The notes under the pieces were generated by a model that was not told the DNA's origin, ran no database searches, and saw only the letters and a program-made list of their open reading frames with translations. From Bacteroidota bacterium (lineage in GTDB: Bacteria; Bacteroidota; Bacteroidia; Chitinophagales; Chitinophagaceae), in NCBI GenBank assembly GCA_016715505.1, contig JADJZY010000004.1:1-59448 (forward strand): 59,448 nucleotides of DNA, given 5' to 3'. Each line of letters begins with the position of its first letter. Within the stretch, counting starts at the first letter, position 1. Below, one piece after another: positions 27,828-37,599 of the stretch. Both the position numbers and the translations under genes were made by a program.

Positions 27828-28580
27828 ATTTAATGAATTTAATAAGTTAAAAAAGATGATTCATTTATTAGGTTCTTTTTGAATTGTATATATGTAGTCT
27901 AATTTTTTTAACAAATACATTTCAAATTTCTTAATGAAGGTGTTGCTTTTGATAGAAATTTTAATTCGCTTGTGCTCCATATCCAAGGGCTATGAAAAAG
28001 TTATCTTTTTATAATTTAAATACCAATAACTATTGGAAATAATAGAAAAGCAGAAATTTTCATTCCGGGATGCGAATGTTCCCAAAGAATTAGGCTTGAT
28101 GACACCCGATAGATGTATTATTTACATAAGATGCCGTCCTGGTTTTGACGAGGATTTTCTCAGTGAGCCGACGCATAAAACGCAAACTCAAAAATGTTGC
28201 CTTAGGGTAAAAAATTATGGCTTCTCCGAGCAGATTGACTAAAATCATTTCGCTTATGCGAATGGTACATTTAGAAGAAATCTTATTTGCGTTGTGGGCG
28301 AAAAGTTCAGGGCTAAAGGTGATAAAAGTCATTCTGTCGTTAATGGCATAGAGGTACCTTAGAGTCCAATGAGAAAAGGCTATCAGAGAACCTATGAAGT
28401 AGATTTGGATAGCCTTTTATTTATAAGGTCAGCATGGTGAAAAGATTTGAATGTTTCTGCAAGGGCGGTTTATCTGGAGCTTAATGGGGGCAAAACAACC
28501 AGATTTAAAGTATAAACAGCCACGTTGTGGCTTTGATCACATTAGTTAGCGGCGATTTCAGGAACAACAAAATAACTTGA
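27828..28580. other. Region without a supported gene
   Basis: There are short open frames only. The end of an unknown frame (HVVALITLVSGDFRNNKIT, stop at 28578-28580) overlaps the next start in a TGA-ATG arrangement, so a former upstream gene probably ended here. Confidence 0.35.
28373..28423. terminator. Bidirectional-type hairpin terminator candidate
   Basis: AAAAGGCTATC and GATAGCCTTTT pair across a ~20-nt loop, and the right arm runs into TTTTATTTAT. It lies between the BT4734-like gene and the next plus-strand gene. Confidence 0.5.
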
Positions 28581-28967
28581 ATGAAACTCAATTTAGAAAT
28601 AGCTAAAGAAATTATCAGACTTGGAACTGAAAAAAACGGTTCATTGACAGACCCAAGCGAAAGCATCCTTTTGAAAGAGGCAGGAGTTGCACCTGTGACT
28701 GCACACATCGAAAAGTTATCACTTGCAGGGCTTGTCAAAGACGCACAACCAATTTTCGGCAAGAATGGTGGAATGTGGATAAGCTATGGCCTTTCTGAAC
28801 AAGGGCTAACTTGCGGAAAAGACGGGAGTTTACTTGAAACGACGTTAGAAGGGCTTTTTGAAAAACCAATCAATGAAGTTACAAAGTCTGTATATGATTT
28901 GATGCAAATGGCCGTTCACCACACGAAGCCAAACTTGTTGCAGAATTGGTTTCTGCCCTTTTACTGA
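28581..28967 (+). CDS. Hypothetical protein, fused at its end to a helicase remnant
   Basis: The first ~110 residues (MKLNLEIAKEIIRLGTEKNG, HIEKLSLAGLVKDAQPIFGK, ISYGLSEQGL) form a small protein of unknown family with a winged-helix-like pattern. From about 28915 the frame overlaps a helicase remnant in another frame, so the last ~17 residues are not native. A deletion probably joined the two genes. Confidence 0.45.
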   Translation: MKLNLEIAKEIIRLGTEKNGSLTDPSESILLKEAGVAPVTAHIEKLSLAGLVKDAQPIFGKNGGMWISYGLSEQGLTCGKDGSLLETTLEGLFEKPINEVTKSVYDLMQMAVHHTKPNLLQNWFLPFY

Positions 28968-29346
28968 ATGGTGTAAACATAAAAGAGATCGGTATTATGT
29001 CACCATTCAGAGCACAAGTAAGAGAACTTAAAAAAGAAGTTAAAAAAGTTCTGCCAATATCTATCTCCAAGCCTTTTGATACCTTGTTAGTTGACACGAT
29101 TGACGGTATGCAAGGACAGGAAAGAAATTATATCATCTGCAGTTTTGCCAATTCTCACTCTCTTGAATCGATGAGACGTTTAAACTTTTTCTACAGCCCA
29201 AACCGATTGAATGTGGCCATTACCAGAGCCATCAAGAAATGCTTTGTAATCTCCAACTACTAGGTTTTTGATATAATAGATGACGAACTTAGAGACCACG
29301 AAGAATATCAAGCAATCAAAGACAGTCTGGATGTTTTTAAACGTTA

Positions 29347-30366
29347 TAGGAGTTACGCATAAGCCACGACCGTTCCTATGAAAGATCGTTGGGCATGGAG
29401 ATAAATGATTTTCCGGATAGCATACGGAGACGGAATTAGTCCATCTTTGGTCCAGCAAGCCAGGCGTTGAAAGGCTCTAAGTACGCAGAAAACATGGGTG
29501 TTTACAGCCCTGACAGTGCGCACAAAAAGGATTCGAGGCTGCAAACCTGCTTGATTGTACGGAACATTTGTTCAATGTGCCAATGTAGTTCTTTGACCTG
29601 CTTAAAGACTTCCCGGTTGATGCGCGACCGTTGCCTGGGGTTTGCTTCGTAAACGGCGTAATGCCTCACGTCGCCGTCCGGGGCGACTGTCCGGAATACT
29701 TTTACGAAATCAAATCCTTTCAGGTGGGTGACCAATCCGTCCTCAGGGATATCCCCGATTTCACCGACCTGTTCATACCGCCCAGGCTGTGTGCTGACGG
29801 TGCGATTGCTTTTCAGGCCAACGAGAAAACCTACTTCCTGGTTCCTCAGGAATTTCAAGTTTTCAATGGACGAATACCAACTGTCGGCGCTAAACCAACG
29901 GGGTCGCAAACCCCATTGGAATACCTCGCGGACCATCTGCTGGAGCAGATCATGTTTCAAAAAAACGTCGTGGGGGTTGAATATCCTGAAATTCACTGGC
30001 AAGCTCATTCCCCGGGTATCGGTGTAGATCAAGGTAACCAGACATACCCCCAGCACGGGTTTGTGATGCTTACCAGACCAATGTTTCGCTACCAGGGGGT
30101 TGGATTCCGGATCGCAGTAGGGCTTATCGGCAACGGAGTCATCCAGGCTTAGCTGACCTCCTTCCAAAACCAGGTTGGGAGCTGCTTTGTCAAAAAGGTC
30201 TTTGCCCGTATAGGCGCCCTCGTTCAACAGCCGGTTGACTTTGTCATGGCTAACCTTCAGCACCTCTGCGGCACGAACACAGCTGTTTCCCGACGGAGTG
30301 CTCAACAATTGTGCGATGTATAATTCTATCTCCATGACGGAAGTTAACTATTTTGCGTAACTCCTA
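29347..30366 (-). mobile_element. IS701-like element, copy B
   Basis: This 1020-bp copy has ends TAGGAGTTACGCA / TGCGTAACTCCTA and a 5-bp duplication CGTTA (29342-29346 and 30367-30371). It is nearly identical to copy C at 36580-37599. Confidence 0.9.
29353..30335 (-). CDS. IS701-like DDE transposase, copy B (one frame break)
   Basis: The frame from ATG 30335 reads MEIELYIAQLLSTPSGNSCV, an HTH region, LSLDDSVADKPY (first Asp), WFSADSWYSS (second Asp) and HIEQMFRTIKQ (Glu). It breaks near 29520 in an A-run that is one base shorter than in copy C, whose frame continues to KIIYLHAQRSFIGTVVAYA. Full length is about 327 residues. The comparison of copies suggests that an intact transposase would need only a one-base change. 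Confidence 0.85.
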
Positions 30367-30480
30367 CGTTATAAAGCAATGGCTTCCATAGTGGAGATTA
30401 ACCAAACAGATGATTCAGAATGGTAAGCAATTTAAATGATAACTTTGAATACGAATTTTTCATAAAGAGATAAAACATAA

Positions 30481-32568
30481 ATGCAAGGAAAACAACTTAG
30501 AAAATTAGAAGCCGAACTGTGGAGAGCTGCAGACCAACTCAGAGCTAACAGTAAACTGACTGCTTCGGAATACTCAATGCCTGTATTGGGACTGATATTT
30601 TTACGCCACGCTTACAACCGATTTCAAAAAGTAAAAGTGGAAGTAGAAAAAGATTTGCCTGTGCATCCGCAGCGCGGCAAACGACCGCTGACTAAAAAAG
30701 ACTTTGAAGAACAAAACTCAATGTTCCTGCCCGACAAGGCACAGTTTGACTATCTGGTTTCATTGCCCGAAAGTGCCGACATAGGCGAGGCGATTGACAA
30801 TGCGATGAAACTGATTGAGGACGAATACGACAACCTCAAGGGGGTATTACCCAAAAACTTTTCCATTTTCAGCAAAGACTTGTTGCGGGAACTGCTCCGC
30901 ATTTTCAATAAAGAAGTGTTGCAGAAAGCCGAAGGCGATTTGTTTGGGAAGATTTACGAATATTTCCTCAACAAGTTTGCAATGACCGGCGCACAGGAAG
31001 GCGGAGAGTTTTTTACGCCTATGAGTTTGGTGCAAACCATTGTAAACGTCATTGAACCCGACCACGGCATTGTGTTTGACCCAGCCTGCGGCAGTGCGGG
31101 TATGTTTGTGCAAACGGGCTATTTTATAGAAAGCGAAGGACTTAAACCTGCTGAGAAAGTTACTTTTTACGGACAGGAAAAAGCCGAACTCAATACCAAA
31201 CTGGCCAAGATGAACCTTGCAGTGCACGGACTGGAAGGCAACATACAAGAAGGAAATACTTTTTACGAAGACAAACACAGCCTTGTGGGTGGTGCGGATT
31301 TTGTAATGGCCAATCCTCCGTTTAATGTGGACGGTGTGGACAAAGCCAAAGATGCCGTTAAGAAAGACCCTCGTTTGTTATTGGACGGCAAAGTAAACCT
31401 GCCCAAAAACGACAACGCCAATTATTTGTGGATTCAGTATTTCTACAACTACCTGAAACCAACAGGCAGGGCAGGTTTTGTGATGGCTTCTTCTGCCAGC
31501 GATGCCGGGCATAGCGAAAAAGACATCCGGGAAAAACTGGTAAAAACTGGCTCTGTAGATGTGATGATGGCCATTGGCAACAACTTTTTCTATACCCGTT
31601 CATTGCCTTGCACGCTGTGGTTTTTTGACCGTGCAAAAGAAAGCGACGCAACCAAAAGCGACAAAGTGCTGATGTTGGATGCCCGAAAAATTTACCGCAA
31701 GGTAACGAGCAAGGTAAACGACTTTAGCCCCGAGCAATTGCAAAACCTCATTTGCATTGTAAACCTGTATAGAGGCAACACCCAAAAGTTTGAGCGCACG
31801 GTAAAAAGCTATTTACAAACGTCTGCCGACTTAGCCCAAAAAACAGCCGAAGCCACCACCGAACTGCAAAAGCAATTGCAGAAAGTCCTGAAAACCGTAA
31901 GTGACTTTGCAACCAAATACGCCAAAGAAAATAAGGAAGCACAAGTGTTTGTAGATGCCCTGAACATTGAAGAAACCGCAAGCATTTACGAACAACAAAA
32001 CAAGCTGATTTCAGAAGCGAAGAAAGTCCCGATAGCTATCGGGACGGACATTGACATTTTAGAAAGCATTGCCCACTTGTGCAAAACGCTACGCAAACCA
32101 CAAGACAAACTCATTAAGCAATTGCTGGACGCCATCAGCACAGCCGCCAAAGAATACCAACTGAGCAAAAACAAAGATTGGAAGGCTTTGAATGTACAGA
32201 CGGAACATGTTCCGTCTCTTAAAGCCCTGCAACAACAACTCAGCGGCAACCCCGATGAAGAAGAACCCGGCTTGCTGCACGAAACCGAATATTTTTGGAA
32301 ACAAGCACATTGGCTCATCAGCCGTTTTCCCGATGGCGTTTATACCGATGTGGAAGGACTTTGCAAAGTAGTAACCCAAGCTGAAATAGAAGCCAAAGAC
32401 TGGAGCCTCAGCCCGGGCAGATATGTAGGCGTGGACACCGCCACAGATGAGGACTTTGACTACGAAGCACGCCTGTACGAAATACACATTGAGTTGGAAG
32501 GATTGAACGAAGAAGCGATGGCGCTGGCCAATGCTATTGCTGAAAATTTTAAAGAGATGGCGTTATGA
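30481..32568 (+). CDS. hsdM: Type I restriction-modification methyltransferase subunit HsdM
   Basis: This 695-residue adenine-N6 methyltransferase subunit has an HsdM_N domain (LRANSKLTASEYSMPVLGLI), motif I FDPACGSAGMFV (about residue 198), GQEKAELNTKLAKMNLAVHG and the catalytic NPPF in VMANPPFNVDG (about residue 277). It is about 180 residues longer than most HsdM because of a C-terminal coiled-coil region (residues 430-620). That region contains two perfect 20-bp DNA palindromes. It starts 54 bp after the helicase remnant and overlaps hsdS by 4 bp (ATGA). It is the first gene of a five-gene operon. Confidence 0.95.
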   Translation: MQGKQLRKLEAELWRAADQLRANSKLTASEYSMPVLGLIFLRHAYNRFQKVKVEVEKDLPVHPQRGKRPLTKKDFEEQNSMFLPDKAQFDYLVSLPESADIGEAIDNAMKLIEDEYDNLKGVLPKNFSIFSKDLLRELLRIFNKEVLQKAEGDLFGKIYEYFLNKFAMTGAQEGGEFFTPMSLVQTIVNVIEPDHGIVFDPACGSAGMFVQTGYFIESEGLKPAEKVTFYGQEKAELNTKLAKMNLAVHGLEGNIQEGNTFYEDKHSLVGGADFVMANPPFNVDGVDKAKDAVKKDPRLLLDGKVNLPKNDNANYLWIQYFYNYLKPTGRAGFVMASSASDAGHSEKDIREKLVKTGSVDVMMAIGNNFFYTRSLPCTLWFFDRAKESDATKSDKVLMLDARKIYRKVTSKVNDFSPEQLQNLICIVNLYRGNTQKFERTVKSYLQTSADLAQKTAEATTELQKQLQKVLKTVSDFATKYAKENKEAQVFVDALNIEETASIYEQQNKLISEAKKVPIAIGTDIDILESIAHLCKTLRKPQDKLIKQLLDAISTAAKEYQLSKNKDWKALNVQTEHVPSLKALQQQLSGNPDEEEPGLLHETEYFWKQAHWLISRFPDGVYTDVEGLCKVVTQAEIEAKDWSLSPGRYVGVDTATDEDFDYEARLYEIHIELEGLNEEAMALANAIAENFKEMAL
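32026..32045. repeat. Perfect 20-bp palindrome inside hsdM (1)
   Basis: GTCCCGATAGCTATCGGGAC is fully self-complementary. It encodes VPIAIGT in the HsdM coiled-coil region without breaking the frame. Confidence 0.9.
32198..32217. repeat. Perfect 20-bp palindrome inside hsdM (2)
   Basis: AGACGGAACATGTTCCGTCT is fully self-complementary, 152 bp downstream of the first palindrome. It encodes TEHVPS in frame. Confidence 0.9.
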
Positions 32569-33626
32569 AGTGGGAAAGAAAATCTTTAGGAGAAGTAATT
32601 AAACTTAAGAGAGGTTACGATTTGCCAAGCCAAAAACGAAAACAAGGTTTTGTGCCGATTATTTCGTCTTCTGGCGTTACTGATTTTCATTCTGAACCCG
32701 CAAAATCGGGAGAGGGTGTAGTAACAGGACGATATGGAACGCTTGGCCTGCTTTTTTATATCAATGGAGATTATTGGCCTTTGAACACTACCCTATATGT
32801 CCAAGACTTCAAAGGAAATGTTCCGAGGTTCATTTATTATTTTTTAAAAACCCTGAACTTAGAAAAATTTAACGGAGCATCTGCAGTACCTGGCTTAGAT
32901 AGAAATGTGCTTCACAAGATTGATGTAAATTACATTTCGCACCTCCCCACTCAACGTCGCATCGCCTCCATTTTATCGGCTTATGATGATTTGATAGAGA
33001 ATAATTTGAAGCGGATAAAGTTGTTGGAGGAGAAGGCGAGTCTTATGTATAAATTGATGCAAATAGACTTATCAGAAGCTGAAAAAATCAACTTGTATGA
33101 CTTTGCTGATATTCAAATGGGTTTTGCCTTTAAGGCGGAAGCATTTAATGAAGATGGTGAAGGAATTCCGATTATACGGATACGTGATATTCCAAGTCAA
33201 ATGACTAAATCATATACTACCCAAGAGGTTGATAACCATTATTGGGTTGAAAAAGGTGATTTGCTTATAGGAATGGATGGCGAATTTCATATGAATGAAT
33301 GGCTTGGGCAAAGAGGGTATTTGGTGCAGCGAGTTTGCCGACTTCGTGCAAAAAATGAACTCTGCCAAAGTTATTTATGGCAAGCACTCAAAGAACCAAT
33401 TCATTATTATGAAACAACAATTTCAGGTGCGACAGTAGCTCATTTAGGAAAAAAGCATTTGGAAGAAATTTTCATTGCTCAGCCAAAAGATTCAATGAAG
33501 AATGAACTGGAAGAATTGAACAATATGCGAAAACTTAAAATTGTGTTAGCAGAACAAAACGCCAAACTCCGGGAGGCACGGGATATTTTATTACCTAAAC
33601 TAATGAACGGACAAATTGAAGTGTAA
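32565..33626 (+). CDS. hsdS: Type I restriction-modification specificity subunit HsdS
   Basis: This 353-residue protein has two target-recognition domains, each followed by a long helix. The first helix follows LPTQRRIASILSAYDDLIEN and the second is NMRKLKIVLAEQNAKLREAR, ending in LLPKLMNGQIEV, a classic HsdS C-terminus. It directs the HsdM/HsdR complex to a bipartite DNA site. It starts at ATG 32565 inside the hsdM stop (ATGA overlap) and the next gene starts 3 bp after its stop. Confidence 0.95.
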   Translation: MKWERKSLGEVIKLKRGYDLPSQKRKQGFVPIISSSGVTDFHSEPAKSGEGVVTGRYGTLGLLFYINGDYWPLNTTLYVQDFKGNVPRFIYYFLKTLNLEKFNGASAVPGLDRNVLHKIDVNYISHLPTQRRIASILSAYDDLIENNLKRIKLLEEKASLMYKLMQIDLSEAEKINLYDFADIQMGFAFKAEAFNEDGEGIPIIRIRDIPSQMTKSYTTQEVDNHYWVEKGDLLIGMDGEFHMNEWLGQRGYLVQRVCRLRAKNELCQSYLWQALKEPIHYYETTISGATVAHLGKKHLEEIFIAQPKDSMKNELEELNNMRKLKIVLAEQNAKLREARDILLPKLMNGQIEV

Positions 33627-33629
33627 AGT

Positions 33630-35903
33630 ATGAGTAAGCAATTGGAACATATCATCAATCAACTTAGGTCAGAAGGAAAGGACTATACCTACTTCAAGAC
33701 CTTGTTGGAAGCAATTAAAGCATCCGGGTTGGATATTTCCAAGGATGAGATTTTGGAATTTGTTGCCAATGATTATCGCATTCAGTTGCATACCACACCT
33801 AACAGCATTGCCAAATTAATCAGTCATTTAGCCCAAAAGAATAACCCCAAAAGTGCCATTGATATTTGTTGCGGCACAGGCAACATTCTCTATTATCTGC
33901 AAAATGAAATAGATGATTTAACGGGAGTTGAAATCGTAGAGAATGTGGCTGAATTAACCAAATATTTTATTCCCGACCTGCACGTCATTACGGCAGATTC
34001 GTTCAAATATCCTTTTTCCCTTAAGTATGATTTAGTGGTTGGGAACATCCCTTTTGGAATGCGAATAGAATTGGATGGCAAACGCATTCCGGGTGAAGAA
34101 GCTTTTTTGCGCAAAGCATACGAACTGCTTGCAGAAAATGGTAGAGCGATTATGCTTGTGCCTTATTCCGTGTTATTAAGCGGCCAATTTAAAAATTTCA
34201 GAAATGACTTTATAGGTTATTTGAAAGAAATTATTGCCCTGCCATTAGGAAGCATCAGAAATGTCCAAATTAAAACGGCCATACTGGTTATTGGGAAGCA
34301 GGAAAACATAGAGGTTAAGCTAACGCAACTGCACGAGTTTTATAGCTTGGAGAAGGAGTATCAAAACTCATCATCAGTTATCTACAACAAAGAAAAACTC
34401 TTAGAAAGATGGGATCCGGAATATCACCTGGCTAAAGAAAGTAGTTTTTACAGAGAGTTAGAGAGTTTTCAAACAAAGGAACTTCAGGACTTAGCCGAAA
34501 TCATTAAAGGCAAAATGATTCCTGCTGACACGCTTAAAGGACAGGGAGATTATTTGTATTTAAAGCCTGTGCATATCCAAAAAGAGGGATTGAAAACAGA
34601 ATCAGCCTTTAAGTATGTTTCTAAGGGGGACTTATCTGAAAAAGATTACAGATACATTCTACAGCCGGGAGATATTGTAATCAGTACCATTTTCAATGAC
34701 CTGAAAATGTATGTTTATCAAACAGGTGATTTTCCTGCTATTGCTTCCAATAATTTAGCTATCATACGTTCTTCCAAGCAAGATTATATTTTAAGCTACC
34801 TGCAAACCGATGAAGGCAAACGCATTTTTAAAACACAAGCCGAAGATTTAAGAAAAGGCATAACGATACCGCATCTTGGCAAAAAAGACTTAGCGAATAT
34901 CAAAATCCCGATTTTACCGGTTTCTGATTTAAATCTATTAGGTAACAGTTCGCTGGCTAAGGCCGACAAAGCTGAATTATTAAATCGCCTGGAAGTATTG
35001 AAATCATTTATAAATGCTTCTTCAAATGATTTAAAAGAATCTGTTGTAAGCGAACCAGTTGCAATTTATAATAGTGGATCATTGTCAGGATTTGACATTT
35101 TTCTATCCTTTCTTAACGACCGTTTCGATAGAATTGAATCGCAATTGCGTTCAGTTGATAATAAGCTAGAGAAAGTCTTGGTTATCATTCAAGAATTAAA
35201 ATTGGATTTTGCATCTATCCAAAAACTGCCAAGAGACCAAGATGAAAAGCTGTTTAAGCTTTGTCAAAAGATTGATGCCAAGTTAGATGCCGTTTACAAG
35301 AATGAGCATCCTATTATTGAAGGATATATTGAAGAAATCAAACGTTGGTTAGACCTTTGGGAATTGCTGGATTTACAAAGTCAAAAATTTCTACCCATTG
35401 CGGAGTTTATTTTTGATGAGTTGAGTAAATTAGAAGATGCTGATTATGCCCCTTTTGTGGTTCAATATTGTCGAACTCTGGAAAATGAAATTTTAAAAAA
35501 GCTTTTCGAAGCATACCATAGTAAGGGACTGATAAGTATAAGCAGAGATGAGTTGGTGAAAGACGACTTAAAAAATCAAAAGACGGAAAAGTTTGCTCTG
35601 ATGGTAAAGCGAAACAAAGTCACTTACACGCTAGGGGATATGAATTTCATAATGGCTTTACTTAAACAAGGAGGAAACACCTTGAATAAAAGTCCATTGC
35701 TTCAGCATTTCAGAGTATTTACGATTTCATACTTTGATGAAAAAATAGTTGAAGCAGAATTTTTAAAAGATTTAGACAAACTCACCAACGAGTTTAGAAA
35801 TAAAGCGGCGCATCCATATTCAATCAGTGTTTCTTTGGCAAAAGAATGTCAAGCGCTATTGAGAAAGAATTTGAATGTGTTTTTGGAGAGTGTAAAACAG
35901 TAA
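33630..35903 (+). CDS. N6-adenine methylase / TRD / HEPN-like fusion embedded in the type I operon
   Basis: This 757-residue protein has a methyltransferase domain with motif I AIDICCGTGNILYYL (about residue 76) and VVGNIPFGM (about residue 135), a variant NIPF instead of NPPF/Y. An HsdS-like recognition domain follows (LQDLAEIIKGKMIPADTLKG, YILQPGDIVIS, GITIPHLGKKDLANIKIPIL). After a coiled coil (RFDRIESQLRSVDNKLEKVL), the C-terminal ~200 residues are helical and end with EFRNKAAHPYSIS, an R-N-x-x-x-H pattern like HEPN or Swt1 domains. It lies between hsdS and hsdR with tight spacing. It could be a second modification enzyme or a regulator of the restriction complex. Confidence 0.65.
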   Translation: MSKQLEHIINQLRSEGKDYTYFKTLLEAIKASGLDISKDEILEFVANDYRIQLHTTPNSIAKLISHLAQKNNPKSAIDICCGTGNILYYLQNEIDDLTGVEIVENVAELTKYFIPDLHVITADSFKYPFSLKYDLVVGNIPFGMRIELDGKRIPGEEAFLRKAYELLAENGRAIMLVPYSVLLSGQFKNFRNDFIGYLKEIIALPLGSIRNVQIKTAILVIGKQENIEVKLTQLHEFYSLEKEYQNSSSVIYNKEKLLERWDPEYHLAKESSFYRELESFQTKELQDLAEIIKGKMIPADTLKGQGDYLYLKPVHIQKEGLKTESAFKYVSKGDLSEKDYRYILQPGDIVISTIFNDLKMYVYQTGDFPAIASNNLAIIRSSKQDYILSYLQTDEGKRIFKTQAEDLRKGITIPHLGKKDLANIKIPILPVSDLNLLGNSSLAKADKAELLNRLEVLKSFINASSNDLKESVVSEPVAIYNSGSLSGFDIFLSFLNDRFDRIESQLRSVDNKLEKVLVIIQELKLDFASIQKLPRDQDEKLFKLCQKIDAKLDAVYKNEHPIIEGYIEEIKRWLDLWELLDLQSQKFLPIAEFIFDELSKLEDADYAPFVVQYCRTLENEILKKLFEAYHSKGLISISRDELVKDDLKNQKTEKFALMVKRNKVTYTLGDMNFIMALLKQGGNTLNKSPLLQHFRVFTISYFDEKIVEAEFLKDLDKLTNEFRNKAAHPYSISVSLAKECQALLRKNLNVFLESVKQ

Positions 35904-36579
35904 GAATTATGAGCGTACAAGCAAGAGACCGAAAAATAGAAATCTGGTATAACAAGATTCGTTTTGGCGAAATCAAGTTGCCACGGTTTCAACGCCACGA
36001 ATCATGGGATAAGGGCAGAATTTCCAGTTTGCTCACTACCATTATGCATGACTTGCCCTTGGGCATTACGCTGATTCTCGAAGTAGATAAAGAGCAGTTC
36101 ATTTCGCGTTATTTGGTAACAGCCGAGCAAAAAGAGCCTTTCCCGAAAGTAACCGAGCATTTGCTCGATGGCCAACAGCGGCTCACAGCAATTTGGCGGG
36201 CATTGCACAATAACTACCAATGGGAAAAATACTTCCTCTATGTAAAGGAATACGACATCGTATGGACATCTGATAGTCCCTTGGATAAAGATGAAGAACA
36301 ACAGCAGGCTATTAAAACTAAGGTGTATTGCCAAAGTCGCTGGATTGGCGGGCGAAACAAACATAAAATGCCTTTGTGGGCCGATGATTCAAAAGAATGT
36401 TTCAGGCGAGGATGTATTCCTATGGAACTTTTCAGACCCGAAGATATCGGGCCTGAAATAGACGAATGGATAAAGCAATCTTTAGAGCATCAAAAACCAA
36501 AGTCAGGAGATCCGGATTTCGAAAATGCCTTCGAAAGATACACGGAGCATAAGCAGAAGCTTCTCAATCTTATCAATAA

Positions 36580-37599
36580 TAGGAGTTACGCATAAGCCAC
36601 GACCGTTCCTATGAAAGATCGTTGGGCATGGAGATAAATGATTTTCCGGATAGCATACGGAGACGGAATTAGTCCATCTTTGGTCCAGCAAGCCAGGCGT
36701 TGAAAGGCTCTAAGTACGCAGAAAACATGGGTGTTTACAGCCCTGACAGTGCGCACAAAAAAGGATTCGAGGCTGCAAACCTGCTTGATTGTACGGAACA
36801 TTTGTTCAATGTGCCAATGTAGTTCTTTGACCTGCTTAAAGACTTCCCGGTTGATGCGCGACCGTTGCCTGGGGTTTGCTTCGTAAACGGCGTAATGCCT
36901 CACGTCGCCGTCCGGGGCGACTGTCCGGAATACTTTTACGAAATCAAATCCTTTCAGGTGGGTGACCAATCCGTCCTCAGGGATATCCCCGATTTCACCG
37001 ACCTGTTCATACCGCCCGGGCTGTGTGCTGACGGTGCGATTGCTTTTCAGGCCAACGAGAAAACCTACTTCCTGGTTCCTCAGGAATTTCAAGTTTTCAA
37101 TGGACGAATACCAACTGTCGGCGCTAAACCAACGGGGTCGCAAACCCCATTGGAATACCTCGCGGACCATCTGCTGGAGCAGATCATGTTTCGAAAAAAC
37201 GTCGTGGGGGTTGAATATCCTGAAATTCACCGGCAAGCTCATTCCCCGGGTATCGGTGTAGATCAAGGTAACCAGACATACCCCCAGCACGGGTTTGTGA
37301 TGCTTACCAGACCAATGTTTCGCTACCAGGGGTTGGATTCCGGATCGCAGTAGGGCTTATCGGCAACGGAGTCATCCAGGCTTAGCTGACCTCCTTCCAA
37401 AACCAGGTTGGGAGCTGCTTTGTCAAAAAGGTCTTTGCCCGTATAGGCGCCCTCGTTCAACAGCCGGTTGACTTTGTCATGGCTAACCTTCAGCACCTCT
37501 GCGGCACGAACACAGCTGTTTCCCGACGGAGTGCTCAACAATTGTGCGATGTATAATTCTATCTCCATGACGGAAGTTAACTATTTTGCGTAACTCCTA
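36580..37599 (-). mobile_element. IS701-like element, copy C
   Basis: This 1020-bp copy has the same ends as copy B and a 6-bp duplication CAATAA (36574-36579 and 37600-37605). It interrupts the DUF262 gene. Confidence 0.9.
36586..37568 (-). CDS. IS701-like DDE transposase, copy C (one frame break)
   Basis: The frame from ATG 37568 covers the N-terminus to LDDSVADKPYCDPESNPW. A G-run one base shorter than in copy B (near 37330) breaks it. The rest continues to the natural end (SFIGTVVAYA). Together with copy B, whose break is elsewhere, it shows the full ~327-residue protein. Confidence 0.85.

Larger units (their letters stand above)
28915..30426 (+). pseudogene. C-terminal remnant of a superfamily 1 (Dna2/UPF1-like) helicase, with nonsense codon and IS
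   Basis: The remnant starts HEAKLVAELVSALLLNGVNI and contains IGIMSPFRAQVRELKK, VDTIDGMQGQERNYIICSFA and RRLNFFYSPNRLNVAITRAI, the typical C-terminal RecA-like domain. An in-frame TAG follows KKCFVISNY, after which VFDIIDDELRDHEEYQAIKD continues. An IS701-like element (29347-30366) then splits it; removing the IS and the 5-bp duplication joins FKRY to KAMASIVEINQTDDSEW and the natural stop at 30424-30426. The N-terminal ATPase half is missing. Confidence 0.75.
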
